NCBI GenBank assembly: GCA_041399205.1
Contig: JAWKTK010000008.1
Coordinates: forward strand, 186,001 to 250,000
From: JAGQOZ01 sp041399205
GTDB taxonomy: Bacteria; Planctomycetota; Planctomycetia; Pirellulales; Pirellulaceae
Length of the DNA: 64,000 nt
Reading direction: 5' to 3'
Made by a program: the position numbers and the translations under genes. This document shows positions 9,244 to 17,701 of the stretch, in pieces. Below the pieces are notes generated by a model that was given only the letters and a program-made list of their open reading frames with translations, did no database searches and was not told the DNA's origin. Within the stretch, counting starts at the first letter, position 1; each line of letters opens with the position of its first letter.

Positions 9244-9720
9244 TCGAATACCCTGTTGCTACGTGTTCCAATTCAAGCAGCCCCGTTTCTGGCTGTGAAA
9301 AAATACAACATGTTCCGAATACAGGAGGCAAAATTTCATCATCCAACGTTGCAAAACTTCAACCCCTTGGCGAAATATGCCGCCTTTGCCGAATTTTCAG
9401 CCTTAAAAAGCCCGGTAATCAGCGTGGGACGTCAGATTTGGTCGCGCAGTGGGTCGAGCTGGCGTAAGTTGTTGTGTCCGAGGCGGCGTTCAAGATGGGA
9501 TGCCTAGCGAGGAAAAAATGAGAAAGCAATCTGTTACCCATTGGCTCTGGCAGCTTAGGTTGTCTTTTACGACCGGTAAATCTAAGATGCGTCCATTCCC
9601 CAGCAATATTTGCTACCCTTTTGGCGAAGCCATACTCCCGAACGATGCGGGATTTGGTCGATTCCGCGGGTGCTAATCATTGCGGTTTGACGCAACTTTT
9701 CCTCAGCCAGCGGAGCCACG
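9244..9720. other. Intergenic region between divergent genes, nothing recognised
   Basis: These 477 bases separate the DUF11 gene (minus) from the gene at 9721 (plus) and should hold both promoters. I see no gene, repeat or hairpin worth naming. Confidence 0.45.
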
Positions 9721-11787
9721 CATGAGAAGTGCTCTTCGGACCCTTGCGGTGATTTGCATCTTGTCGGTGCCGTTTCAACCTAGTTACGGTGCTGATTCGC
9801 AAGAAGTAGTCCAAGCTTTGAACGAACTAGAAACGTGGTGGTCCGATAGTCCACACGCGGATGGTTGGCGTTCTTGTTGTTGACCGATCAATTGTCGGCC
9901 GAATTAGCCAAAGGCGACCAAGCTGATTCGCTGGTGGTGGCAGGTGCTAGGACGTTTGGAGCAAACCGAACTGTCCACTAGTCGCCCACGTCTGTCGCGA
10001 CTTCGCCAGCGACTGCGATCTTGGCTGGACCAGCGAAACGTTCGGCCCGCGGCAAGAATGGCCGGTTTGGTACTGAGCGAACAAGATCGATTTGAATCCA
10101 TTACGCCAAATCGGATTCAAACGAACAGCGTCGACTTCGCACTGCTTTGCAACGTCTGCAGAATTTCTTGCGAACCGGTTCGGCCCAGAAAGAGCAAGGC
10201 TGGAAGACGTATTTGAAATGGGACGAATTAAATCAACTGGCCAGCAGCGATCTTCCCGATAAAGACCAAGTGCGTGAACTGGCAACTCCATTCTTCCATG
10301 GTCATGCAGGACTGCAATTGGCGCCGTTTGCCGACGTGGCCGATTCATTGAACAATTTGCGTTTGCTCACCACAGCTGCTTCCAGCGAACAATCCAGAAA
10401 ACTGTACAACGAGTATCTAGAACGCATTGCGACAATTCTGCAAAGCGACGCCTCGTTAGACAATCGTATCGAACTGGCCGCTCGCCTGCATTGGTTGGAC
10501 CAACTCCAGCAAGCGCCCCAAGTGGTACGTTCCATTCGCCTGCAAAACGAATATCCGAACTTGTTGGTATCCGCATCCGAAACACTCGTCGCTCAAGCGA
10601 TGTCCCGCCCGGTGACCAACACTTCGCCCGTTCGCGAGGATATCTTGGGAACCGACGTCGTCGGCACGGCTTTCACGCAAGGCACGCTGTCGGCTTCGCT
10701 ATTACCCAGTTCGCACCAAGTTGCATTGCAGCTCCATTTGACCGGCATCACGACGGCAAAAAATATTGGCTACCGTTCGCCCGTTCGGATTTACAGCAAC
10801 AGCTTTACGGACGTGCATGGTTCCAAGAGCGTTTTCTTTAACGGGTTTCAATTGACCAGTGCTCCGGCAACCGCCAACTGCCAAACTCGGACTCAAATCA
10901 CCGGCATACAAGCGGAACGTCAAGGTTTGGGATCAAAATTGATTGAACGCGTCGCCAGCAAGCAAGTGGCTAAGAAGAAATCGCAAAGTGAAGCGATTGC
11001 TTCGCAACGAGCAGCTCGGCGGATTTCCCAAAACCTAGATCAACAAACCGAAGCCATGTTGGCCGATGCGAATTTGCGGCTGGAAACACAGGTTCGCCAA
11101 CCACTGGAACGACGCAACTTGTTGCCTCGTGCGGTTCAAACGTCGTCCGATTCACAACGAATCTACTTGTCCATGTTAATGGCCAAAGAAAATCAATTGG
11201 GCGCTCCTGAAACGGCACCCACGGCCCGCGCACTGCGGCTCAACGTGCAACTTCACGAATCGGCCGTTGCCAATGCGGCGGCCAATTATCTGGGTGGATT
11301 GACGCTGTCGAATGATCGAGCGGCCGTTTTCTTTGAAGACTTGACCGGCCAACGTCCAGCTCAACTGGAAGAAAATGACGAACCCTGGACGCTGACATTT
11401 GACCGCTTGCGACCCTTGACTGCCGAGTTTCATGATGATCGAATTGTCTTAAAGATCACTGCTAGGTCGATGTCTCGCGGTGACAGCGGAGTGAACCGTC
11501 CGTTGCTGATTGCGGCCACATATCGAATCGGCATGGCAGACGGTCGCATGGTCATGCTTCGCGATGGTGACGTGGAAGTCAGCTATCCGGATTTGGCCGA
11601 AGGGCAACGGATGAGCATCAGCGAAACGACTTCACGAGATTTCGTGCAGGCTCGTTTTGGCAAAATTTTCCAAGATACGATCGAAGGCGAAGGCCTGCAG
11701 CTGCCGGAACAGTTCCGCCATGTCGCACCGCTGCGTTTGGCCGACGTTCAATCGAACAACGGCTGGTTGACTTTGGGGTGGGATTGA
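9721..11787 (+). CDS. Exported protein of unknown function, three frameshifts in the 5' part
   Basis: ATG 9721 (ribosome site AGCGGAG) starts a signal peptide, MRSALRTLAVICILSVPFQPSYGAD. The frame then breaks near 9875, again near 9935 and near 10130; the protein continues sensibly across all three (TDQLSAELAKGDQAD, then LGRLEQTELSTSRPRL, then RRLRTALQRLQNFL) before an intact frame of over 540 residues from 10147 to 11787. The joined product would be about 685 residues. The first third is helical with Leu/Arg/Gln-rich repeats; the middle has a Lys/Gln/Ala-rich helical stretch (residues around 400-450), and the last part looks like beta-rich folds. I do not recognise a named family. The stop overlaps the next gene's start region by one base of spacing (TGACATG), indicating coupled translation. 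Confidence 0.7.
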
Positions 11788-11788
11788 C

Positions 11789-12265
11789 ATGAATCGTTGG
11801 GTAGAAATTGAATTCGATTGCCTTCCGTTACGCACGATCACTCGGTTTGATATCCCGCTGGACGCTTCGCCCAAATACCAAGCGTTTTGTCACGCTGTGA
11901 AAGGGGCCATGGAAAAGCACGGCACGCATAACACCTATTTCTTGCACAACGCCAAGTGCCGCTACCATTTGCTGAACGATGAAGATCGAGGCCTGATTGA
12001 ATTCACTTTCCAGGGAACCGTACTGACCGGCCCCAACGATGTGAAAACGATCACTTGCGATTTAGACGTCGAGCTGGCGAAAGAGACCTGTGATTGGTTA
12101 ACCGCTCCGGTTGTCCAATGGTTTCAAGAAACGGTCCAACGGTCTGTGGTCGTCGAATTTGACCGTTACATCCAAGCGGGCGATCTGGAAAAAGCCAAAG
12201 CCCGCATGAAACAAATTCAAGACGCCAGCGACGATTCCGGCGGCTTTGTGGGAATGTACTTGTAA
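11789..12265 (+). CDS. Conserved hypothetical protein, coupled to upstream gene
   Basis: The 158-residue product has no signal peptide and no membrane segment. It has a mixed alpha/beta pattern: MNRWVEIEFDCLPLRTI, a short helical region with Cys and His (HAVKGAMEKHGTHNTYFLHNAKC), a beta-rich centre (LIEFTFQGTVLT, ITCDLDVEL) and a helical C-terminus rich in Lys and Gln. The ATG lies one base after the stop of the preceding gene, so the two are almost certainly translated together. I do not recognise the family. It is the last gene before the repeat array starting near 12300, and no terminator is visible between them. Confidence 0.8.
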   Translation: MNRWVEIEFDCLPLRTITRFDIPLDASPKYQAFCHAVKGAMEKHGTHNTYFLHNAKCRYHLLNDEDRGLIEFTFQGTVLTGPNDVKTITCDLDVELAKETCDWLTAPVVQWFQETVQRSVVVEFDRYIQAGDLEKAKARMKQIQDASDDSGGFVGMYL

Positions 12266-12428
12266 GGCAAAAGCGACTTGCTGTAAGGCCGCTCCTCCGC
12301 CCAGCGGGCGAAACATCTTTGCCGGTGTACATCAGCCACCGGTCGTCGTTCTATTCTGCTCCGTTCAGCCCGGCGGGCGACACATGCGGACGCATGAAGA
12401 CGCCCAAAGTATCCAACGCAAGAGATGG

Positions 12429-12495
12429 AAACGCCGAGGCGCGAGGTCGTAGAGTTGGCCGCTGCTGCTCTGCGTACCTCGGCGCTCCGGCGTTT
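12429..12495. repeat. Family D copy with inverted-repeat ends
   Basis: AAACGCCG at 12429-12436 is the reverse complement of CGGCGTTT at 12488-12495, and CCGAGG/CCTCGG pair just inside. The other D copies lack this right end and finish instead in a shared tail (ATCGAGACAATGTCAAAATG). The left part (AGATGGAAACGCCGAGGCGC) is the same in all. This copy may be the most complete form of a small hairpin element. Confidence 0.6.
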
Positions 12496-12752
12496 CTGAT
12501 CTTCTTACTTGGTGTGTAGAAGCGGGTTGCCAGCTTCCCGCAGCCACTCTTCCCATTGGTACCAGCCACAATCAGATTCGGTTGGTGCCAGCCACTAGAT
12601 TCGGCCACTAGATTCCGTCTTTGCCGGTGTACGTCAGCCACCGGTCAGATTCGGTTGGTGCCAGCCACGATCGTCGATCATGGGGTGTCAGTTGGTGCCC
12701 GTTTTAGCCAGAGATTCGGTTGGTGCCAGCCACAGATTCTGTTTTAGTTGGT

Positions 12753-12828
12753 GTTTTAGTTGGTGCCATCCATTAAATGTTTTAGTTAGTACCATTCATC
12801 AGATTCGGTTGGTGCCAGCCGCGATCGT
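12753..12828. repeat. 76-base direct repeat, copy 1 (B plus A unit)
   Basis: The 76 bases are identical to 12958-13033. The unit joins a B element, a degenerate B element (TTTTAGTTAGTACCATTC) and an A element ending CCGC instead of CCAC, so the duplication happened after these were assembled. Confidence 0.85.
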
Positions 12829-12957
12829 GGCGGATTCGGTTGGTGCCAGCCACTAGATTCGGTCTTTGCCGGTGTACGTCAGCCACCGGTCGTCGTTCTG
12901 TTCTGCTCCGTTCAGCCCGGATTCCAGATTCGGTTGGTGCCAATTCGGTCTTTGCCT

Positions 12958-13033
12958 GTTTTAGTTGGTGCCATCCATTAAATGTTTTAGTTAGTACCAT
13001 TCATCAGATTCGGTTGGTGCCAGCCGCGATCGT
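12958..13033. repeat. 76-base direct repeat, copy 2
   Basis: Identical to 12753-12828. It is followed directly by a family D copy, whereas copy 1 is followed by another A element. Confidence 0.85.
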
Positions 13034-13136
13034 CGATCTCAAAGAGATGGAAACGCCGAGGCGCAGAGGTCGCAGAGTTGGCCGCTGCTGCTCTGCGTCA
13101 TCGAGACAATGTCAAAATGCCAAGGTTTTCCTTTAC
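13027..13136. repeat. Family D element, long copy
   Basis: About 110 bases almost identical to 13550-13656. It holds two CGCAGAG words (13062, 13071) facing CTCTGCG at 13091, which can form a hairpin. A one-base gap (GAGGCGC versus GAGCGC) and a C/T change distinguish the copies. Confidence 0.8.
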
Positions 13137-13549
13137 TTGACACGCTCAAGTGCCGACGTACAATTCGGTTTGTGCCAGCCACTAGATTCGGTCTTTGCCG
13201 GCAGATTCGGTTGGTGCCAGCCACGGATTCGGTCAGATTCGGTTGGTGCCAGCCACGATTGTTTTAGTTGGTGCCATCCATTAAACGTCTATCCATTAAA
13301 CGTCTCAGTTAGTGCCATCCATGGGTGTCATTTGGTGACGAGATTCGGTTGGTGCCAGCCACGATCGTCGATCTCAAAGAGATGGCGGATTCGGTTGGTG
13401 CAAGCCACTAGATTCGGTCTTTGCCGGTGTACGTCAGCCACCGGTCGTCGTTCTGTTCTGCTCCGTTCAGCCCGGATTCCAGATTCGGTTGGTGCCAGCC
13501 ACGATTGTTTTAGTTGGTGCCAGCCATCAGATTCGGTTGGTGCCAGCCA

Positions 13550-13656
13550 CGATCGTCGATCTCAAAGAGATGGAAACGCCGAGCGCAGAGGTCGCAGAGT
13601 TGGCCGTTGCTGCTCTGCGTCATCGAGACAATGTCAAAATGCCAAGGTTTTTCTTT
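13550..13656. repeat. Family D element, second long copy
   Basis: Near-identical to 13027-13136. At 13823-13858 the outer parts of the same unit occur joined (CGATCGTCGAT then CATCGAGACAATG), lacking the middle, and at 13362-13385 only the left part remains. Confidence 0.8.
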
Positions 13657-13925
13657 AGATTCAGTTGGTGCCAGCCACTAGGTTCGGTCTTTGCCGGTGT
13701 ACGTCAGCCACCGGTCGTCGTTCTGTTCTGCTCTGTTCAGCCCGGATTCGGTTGGCGGATTCGGCTGGTGCCAGCCACTAGATTCGGTCTTTGCCGGTGT
13801 AGGATTCAGTTGGTGCCAGCCACGATCGTCGATCATCGAGACAATGTCAAAATACCAAAATGTTTTAGTTGGTGCCATCCATTAAACGTCGCTGGCTTTT
13901 TCCGTAACCGGCACGGAACAGCTAG

Positions 13926-14111
13926 ATGTCCTTGCTTATCAAATATTGCGTACCGGTAGCGTCGTACGAGTTGGGCATTTTTTGCTTTGGAGCTGTTTTG
14001 GTCGTTGCTTTCGCCTTCGCCATAATTCTGCTTTGCGCCATCATGGCGAAGAACGAAAGGAACGTCACTGTCGACGATGACAGCTGCTTGTCACAGTTCC
14101 TATTGACCTAG
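13926..14111 (+). CDS. Possible small membrane protein (weak)
   Basis: An open frame of 61 residues holds one hydrophobic span, GIFCFGAVLVVAFAFAIILLCAIM, flanked by a polar start and an AKNERN exit. There is no ribosome site before the ATG and no neighbour on the same strand. It lies just after the repeat array. It may be chance; the remaining bases to 14249 hold nothing recognisable. Confidence 0.2.
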   Translation: MSLLIKYCVPVASYELGIFCFGAVLVVAFAFAIILLCAIMAKNERNVTVDDDSCLSQFLLT

Positions 14112-14249
14112 CATCGCCGGCATCGCACTGTGGGTAGCACTAACGGAACGGCCTGCGGAAGCGCCCTGGTCGGTGACAAATTCTTGCACATCCAGAGCTC
14201 GTGAGACGACATTGTCTTGTAAAACAGAATCGCTGTCACAACGACTGGT

Positions 14250-15287
14250 CTAATCGTTCCGAGTTGCCGACCAAGCGTCTCGAGCCCATTCGTTGCCGTC
14301 GGAGCCGGTCAGGATCCATTCGCCCTTTAGCTTGCCTTTTTCGGTTTGCTTGGCCTTGACGGTGATGGTGCCCGAATTGCCATCGTATTCAAATGGGACC
14401 GTGTATTCGATGTCTTCGTCTTTAACTTGTATCGATGCAAGCGATCGGCTTTCGCCGGTACTGCTAGTTGACTTGCCCGAGTAGTCTCCATCCTGTTCGG
14501 TCAATTCCAGAGTTCCTGAATAGTCGGCGTTGTTAGGAACGGTCGCGACGACGTTCCACGTGCCGGCCAAGCTGTTGGATTGTCGCGACGCCGACCAATT
14601 GCCGCTGGCTGCTTCGGTACCGTCTTCGCCCAGAACAATCCATTTGCCAACCAACTTGTCGGCTTCTTTAGCTTCCGCTTCGACCACGCAATTAATGGTA
14701 CTACCGTTCATTTCAAAGTCGAATTCCAGGCGAAGGTCTCGTTTGTTCGCCCTGAGTTTGTCGATTTCGGTCTTGCCATCGACGCCGTTGAAAGCACCTT
14801 TCAGCGAACCGTTTTCGCCGGTCAATTCCAGTACCGAATCCAAAACGCCGCCATCTGGAAGTTCCGCCTTGGTGGCCCATTTTCCTGCGAAGGCAACGTG
14901 CTTGAGCGCCGAAACTTTGCCGGTCATAAACTCGGTGCCGTCTTCGCCCAGTATGCTCCACTTGCCAACCAGCTTGCCTTTGCCTTCTTCCTTTGCGTCA
15001 ACTTCGATGGTCCCTTTATTGCCATCCACGTTGATATCGATCTCCAACAGCACGTTGTTGCCCAACACGGTAATTCGATCCAGATTGCGTTCGTCGCCAT
15101 CTTCCGCATTGACGCTGATGCCCGACAGTTTGCCGTCTTCGTTCTTGAACTTCCAAGTCAGTTCGCGTTGGCCCTGATCACTAGACGCCGTCACGGCCCA
15201 TTCGCCAGCCAGATCGACGTCGGCCGAATGCGTTGAATTCCATCCCAGCACCAAGAATATCGCCACAACTTGAAACACAGTCTTCAT
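14250..15287 (-). CDS. Secreted protein with three tandem beta-domain repeats
   Basis: From ATG 15287 (AAAGG ribosome site seven bases upstream) the product has 345 residues: a signal peptide (MKTVFQVVAIFLVLGWNSTHSAD) and three repeats of about 105 residues. Each repeat opens with a G-x-W strand (LAGEWAVTA, FAGKWATKA, LAGTWNVVA), passes through a GT[IV] or dNxGTI strand followed by an A-K/E-rich turn, and closes with KLVGKW or LKGEW, then GEDGTE/GSDGNE and W-S-A. The pattern suggests a lipocalin-like or other antiparallel beta-barrel unit exported to the periplasm or surface. I do not recognise a named family. An earlier in-frame start would add 42 residues before the signal peptide and is unlikely. 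It is divergent from the sigma factor gene at 15468. Confidence 0.8.
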   Translation of the reverse strand: MKTVFQVVAIFLVLGWNSTHSADVDLAGEWAVTASSDQGQRELTWKFKNEDGKLSGISVNAEDGDERNLDRITVLGNNVLLEIDINVDGNKGTIEVDAKEEGKGKLVGKWSILGEDGTEFMTGKVSALKHVAFAGKWATKAELPDGGVLDSVLELTGENGSLKGAFNGVDGKTEIDKLRANKRDLRLEFDFEMNGSTINCVVEAEAKEADKLVGKWIVLGEDGTEAASGNWSASRQSNSLAGTWNVVATVPNNADYSGTLELTEQDGDYSGKSTSSTGESRSLASIQVKDEDIEYTVPFEYDGNSGTITVKAKQTEKGKLKGEWILTGSDGNEWARDAWSATRND

Positions 15288-15467
15288 TTGGGTTACCTTT
15301 CCGAACGAATTGTAAGAACCACGACAAAAGTCCATCGATTCTACCGTAATCACCCAGCCGACGCACGCACTATCGTCGACTGGCCTGATGTTATTATGCC
15401 GCGAAATTTGCAAGAATAACCCGAAGCCAACCGTCTCATTTCTTCAGCCATCTACCAAAGGCCGACC

Positions 15468-16022
15468 ATGAATCTAGAAGACTTTCGTCCGTATTTATGC
15501 GCGATGGCTCGCATGAATCTAGATCGTCGAATTGCGTCCAAAGTGGATGCTTCGGACATTGTGCAGCAGACCATGCTACAAGCGCATCAAGCATTGGATG
15601 ATTTTCGCGGTACCACGGAACCAGAAATGGCCGCGTGGCTCAGGCAGATTTTGGCTCGGAATTTGTCCCACGCGTCGCGAGACCTGCGTCGCGACAAACG
15701 CGACATCAACCGCGAACGTTCGTTGGAAGCATCACTGCAAGCGTCTTCGCTGTGTCTTCAACAGTTCTTGGCGGCTGACGATCAACCTCCATCGCAAATT
15801 GTGCAAAAGAAGGAAGCGGTCTTGGAAGTGGCCAAGGCGTTGGAAAGTCTTTCTGATCATCAACGGTCTGCCATTTTGCAGAAATATTGGGAGAAGAAAT
15901 CCTTGGCTGAAATCGGTACCGCGCTGGAAAAATCGCCCGAAGCCGTGGCTGGATTGATTCATCGAGGCCTAAAGAAACTACGCGAAATTCTGAACGTATC
16001 GTCGTCCACCGACCCAACTTGA
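15468..16022 (+). CDS. ECF-type RNA polymerase sigma factor (planctomycete subfamily)
   Basis: The 184-residue protein has sigma region 2 at residues 1-80 (DASDIVQQTMLQAHQALDDF, then MAAWLRQILARNL) and region 4 at 120-175 with a helix-turn-helix (LAEIGTALEKSPEAVAGLIHRGLKKLREIL). The linker (RDKRDINRERSLEASL) is typical of the planctomycete-specific ECF subfamily. It would direct RNA polymerase core to a small set of promoters. There is no anti-sigma gene; instead a Ser/Thr kinase starts 17 bases downstream, the arrangement common in planctomycetes and thought to link phosphorylation to sigma activity. AAAGG precedes the ATG. The target genes are unknown. Confidence 0.92.
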   Translation: MNLEDFRPYLCAMARMNLDRRIASKVDASDIVQQTMLQAHQALDDFRGTTEPEMAAWLRQILARNLSHASRDLRRDKRDINRERSLEASLQASSLCLQQFLAADDQPPSQIVQKKEAVLEVAKALESLSDHQRSAILQKYWEKKSLAEIGTALEKSPEAVAGLIHRGLKKLREILNVSSSTDPT

Positions 16023-16039
16023 TGATTTGATCTGCCGCC

Positions 16040-17686
16040 ATGGACTCTTATTCGAATGATTCCGATTCGGTTCGCATGGATCGCGCTATCGCCGAATTCC
16101 TACAACAAACGGAACAAGGCCATTCGCCGAATCGTCGCGAATTCATCGAAAAATATCCGGACTTGGCGGACCAACTGCACGAATTTTTCGCGTGTCATGA
16201 TCAACTGAACCAGGATTCGACTGACAACGAGTCGTCACTGTATTCGGCCACGGTCAGTTATTCGGGCAGCATCGACGCCGGTTCCAGTTTGCATTTGGGG
16301 CCGTTGCCGTTTGACTTAGGTCCGTACACGCTGTTGGAGGAACTAGACCGAGGCGGCATGGGCGTCGTCTTTAAAGCTCGACATCGAACGCTCGACCGAA
16401 CCGTTGCCCTCAAGTTGATCAAATCAGGGCAGCTGGCAACCCAGGAAGAGCTGCAGCGGTTTCAGCGCGAGGCGCGAGCGGCGGCCAATCTATCTCACCC
16501 CAACATTGTCCCGATTTACGAAGCGGGCGAAGTGGACGGACTGCCGTTCATTGCCATGGGATTTGTCGACGGACATACGTTGGCCAAGCGCTTGGCGGAT
16601 GGTCCGCTGGATGCGCGCGAAGCCGCCAAGATTGCCAAAGCGTTGGCAGACGGGGTGTCGACGGCGCATCGACACGGCATTATTCATCGAGACCTCAAGC
16701 CGGCCAATGTCTTGATGGATGCCGACGGACAGCCGTTGATCACCGACTTCGGACTCGCCAAGCAAATGCAATATGACGACGGTATCACGCAAACGGGACA
16801 AATCATTGGCACGCCGTCTTATATTGCTCCGGAACAGGTTCGCTTAGATTCAGATCACGCGCCGGAACTAACCGATGTTTATTCGCTGGGAGCGGTATTG
16901 TATGCCATGTGTACTGGCCGAGCGCCGCATGCGGCCAACAATCCGCTGGATACGTTGCTGAAAGTCTTGGAACAAGAACCGGTTCGTCCCAGTAAACTGA
17001 ATCGACAGTTGCCAGCGGCGCTGGAGCAAATCTGTCGGCGAGCGATCGAAAAGAAACCCGAACATCGCTATGCCTCGGCGCAAGCCTTGGCCGAAGATTT
17101 AGAGCGGTTTCTGAAAGACGAACCGCTGGCCAGTTGGACTCCTAGCTGGCAACATCAGATTTCTCGCTGGCTGCGAAGCAAACCGGTCTTGGCGGCACAC
17201 GTCTTCAGTATCGTGCCTATTTCGCTGATCGTGTTTGTGACAGCCTGGATCACTCGAACCGAATGGACCTACTATTCGCGTCATTTGGCTGCGTTATTTT
17301 TGTGGCTCGCCCTTTCCTTGGCGCTGCAGTGGTGGGAAGACCGACGCAAGTCACAATTGATTCGCAGCATTTGGTCGACCTTGGACGTGGTGATTTATAC
17401 GGTGATCATCGCCATGGCCCATTCGCCAAGAAGCCCGTTGTTGATCGGCTACGGATTATTGATTGCGTCCAGCGGCCTGTTCGCGAAAGTCCGCTTTGTC
17501 GTTTCGATGACCATCATGGTGGTCGTCGCCAACTTGTTGTTGGTGATCGCCGTCCCCGACGACCTTGCGAATCGGCCGCACTATGTGGCCATCCAAACCA
17601 TCGGTCTCGCCATGCTGGGCGGCATCATCGCCGCTCAAGTCAAACGCATCCGCGCTCTTTCTCGGTATTATGAATCTGCGGAATAG
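16040..17686 (+). CDS. Membrane-anchored Ser/Thr protein kinase paired with ECF sigma factor
   Basis: The 548-residue protein starts with about 95 residues of a helical segment (AIAEFLQQTEQGHSPNRREFIEKYPDLADQLHEFF) often seen before planctomycete kinases. The kinase domain spans about 97-355: glycine loop DRGGMGVVFKA, catalytic Lys125 in VALKLI, HRDLKPAN with Asp218, DFG with Asp236, and GTPSYIAPEQ. After residue 370 come five or so hydrophobic spans (for example VLAAHVFSIVPISLIVFVTAW and HLAALFLWLALSLALQWW), so the kinase faces the cytoplasm and has a membrane domain but no large sensor domain. It follows the sigma factor gene by 17 bases and is probably co-transcribed. Its stop codon lies inside the hairpin at 17680-17701. 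Confidence 0.93.
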   Translation: MDSYSNDSDSVRMDRAIAEFLQQTEQGHSPNRREFIEKYPDLADQLHEFFACHDQLNQDSTDNESSLYSATVSYSGSIDAGSSLHLGPLPFDLGPYTLLEELDRGGMGVVFKARHRTLDRTVALKLIKSGQLATQEELQRFQREARAAANLSHPNIVPIYEAGEVDGLPFIAMGFVDGHTLAKRLADGPLDAREAAKIAKALADGVSTAHRHGIIHRDLKPANVLMDADGQPLITDFGLAKQMQYDDGITQTGQIIGTPSYIAPEQVRLDSDHAPELTDVYSLGAVLYAMCTGRAPHAANNPLDTLLKVLEQEPVRPSKLNRQLPAALEQICRRAIEKKPEHRYASAQALAEDLERFLKDEPLASWTPSWQHQISRWLRSKPVLAAHVFSIVPISLIVFVTAWITRTEWTYYSRHLAALFLWLALSLALQWWEDRRKSQLIRSIWSTLDVVIYTVIIAMAHSPRSPLLIGYGLLIASSGLFAKVRFVVSMTIMVVVANLLLVIAVPDDLANRPHYVAIQTIGLAMLGGIIAAQVKRIRALSRYYESAE

Positions 17687-17701
17687 TCCCATGACTATTC
17701 C
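17680..17701. terminator. Hairpin shared by two convergent stop codons
   Basis: GGAATAGTC (17680-17688) and GACTATTCC (17693-17701) are perfect inverted repeats with a four-base loop. The kinase stop TAG (17684-17686) is in the left arm and the acetylesterase stop TAG (17697-17695, minus) in the right arm. No T-run follows, so termination efficiency is uncertain. Confidence 0.6.

Larger units (their letters stand above)
12300..13890. repeat. Mosaic array of four nested interspersed repeat families
   Basis: This non-coding stretch is almost wholly made of short repeats. Family A, core TTCGGTTGGTGCCAGCCAC, occurs about 17 times (start of each preceding GAT: 12575, 12648, 12713, 12802, 12833, 12927, 13007, 13204, 13236, 13342, 13388, 13482, 13530, 13658, 13758, 13803, plus variant 13163). 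Its centre GGTTGG-TG-CCAGCC is a near-palindrome. Family B, TTTTAGTTGGTGCCATCC, occurs at 12753, 12958, 13261, 13507 and 13862. Family C, about 57 bases beginning CTTTGCCGGTGTACGTCAGC, is near-complete at 12318, 12863, 13417 and 13687 and truncated at 12619, 13192 and 13789; CCGGTG/CACCGG forms a hairpin. Family D, about 100 bases, is at 12415, 13037 and 13559 with fragments at 13371 and 13823. Spacing is irregular, so this is not CRISPR. Long open frames across it are by-products of the repeats. Confidence 0.9.

Noticed and set aside
12840..13658. Long plus-strand open frame of 272 residues inside the repeat array
   Set aside because: It is created by repeats without stops in that frame, encodes the same Cys/Arg-rich phrases again and again, and has no ribosome site.
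12575..13823. CRISPR array
   Set aside because: Repeat A is only about 20 bases, spacing ranges from 31 to 156 bases, the intervals are other repeat families, and no cas gene is present.
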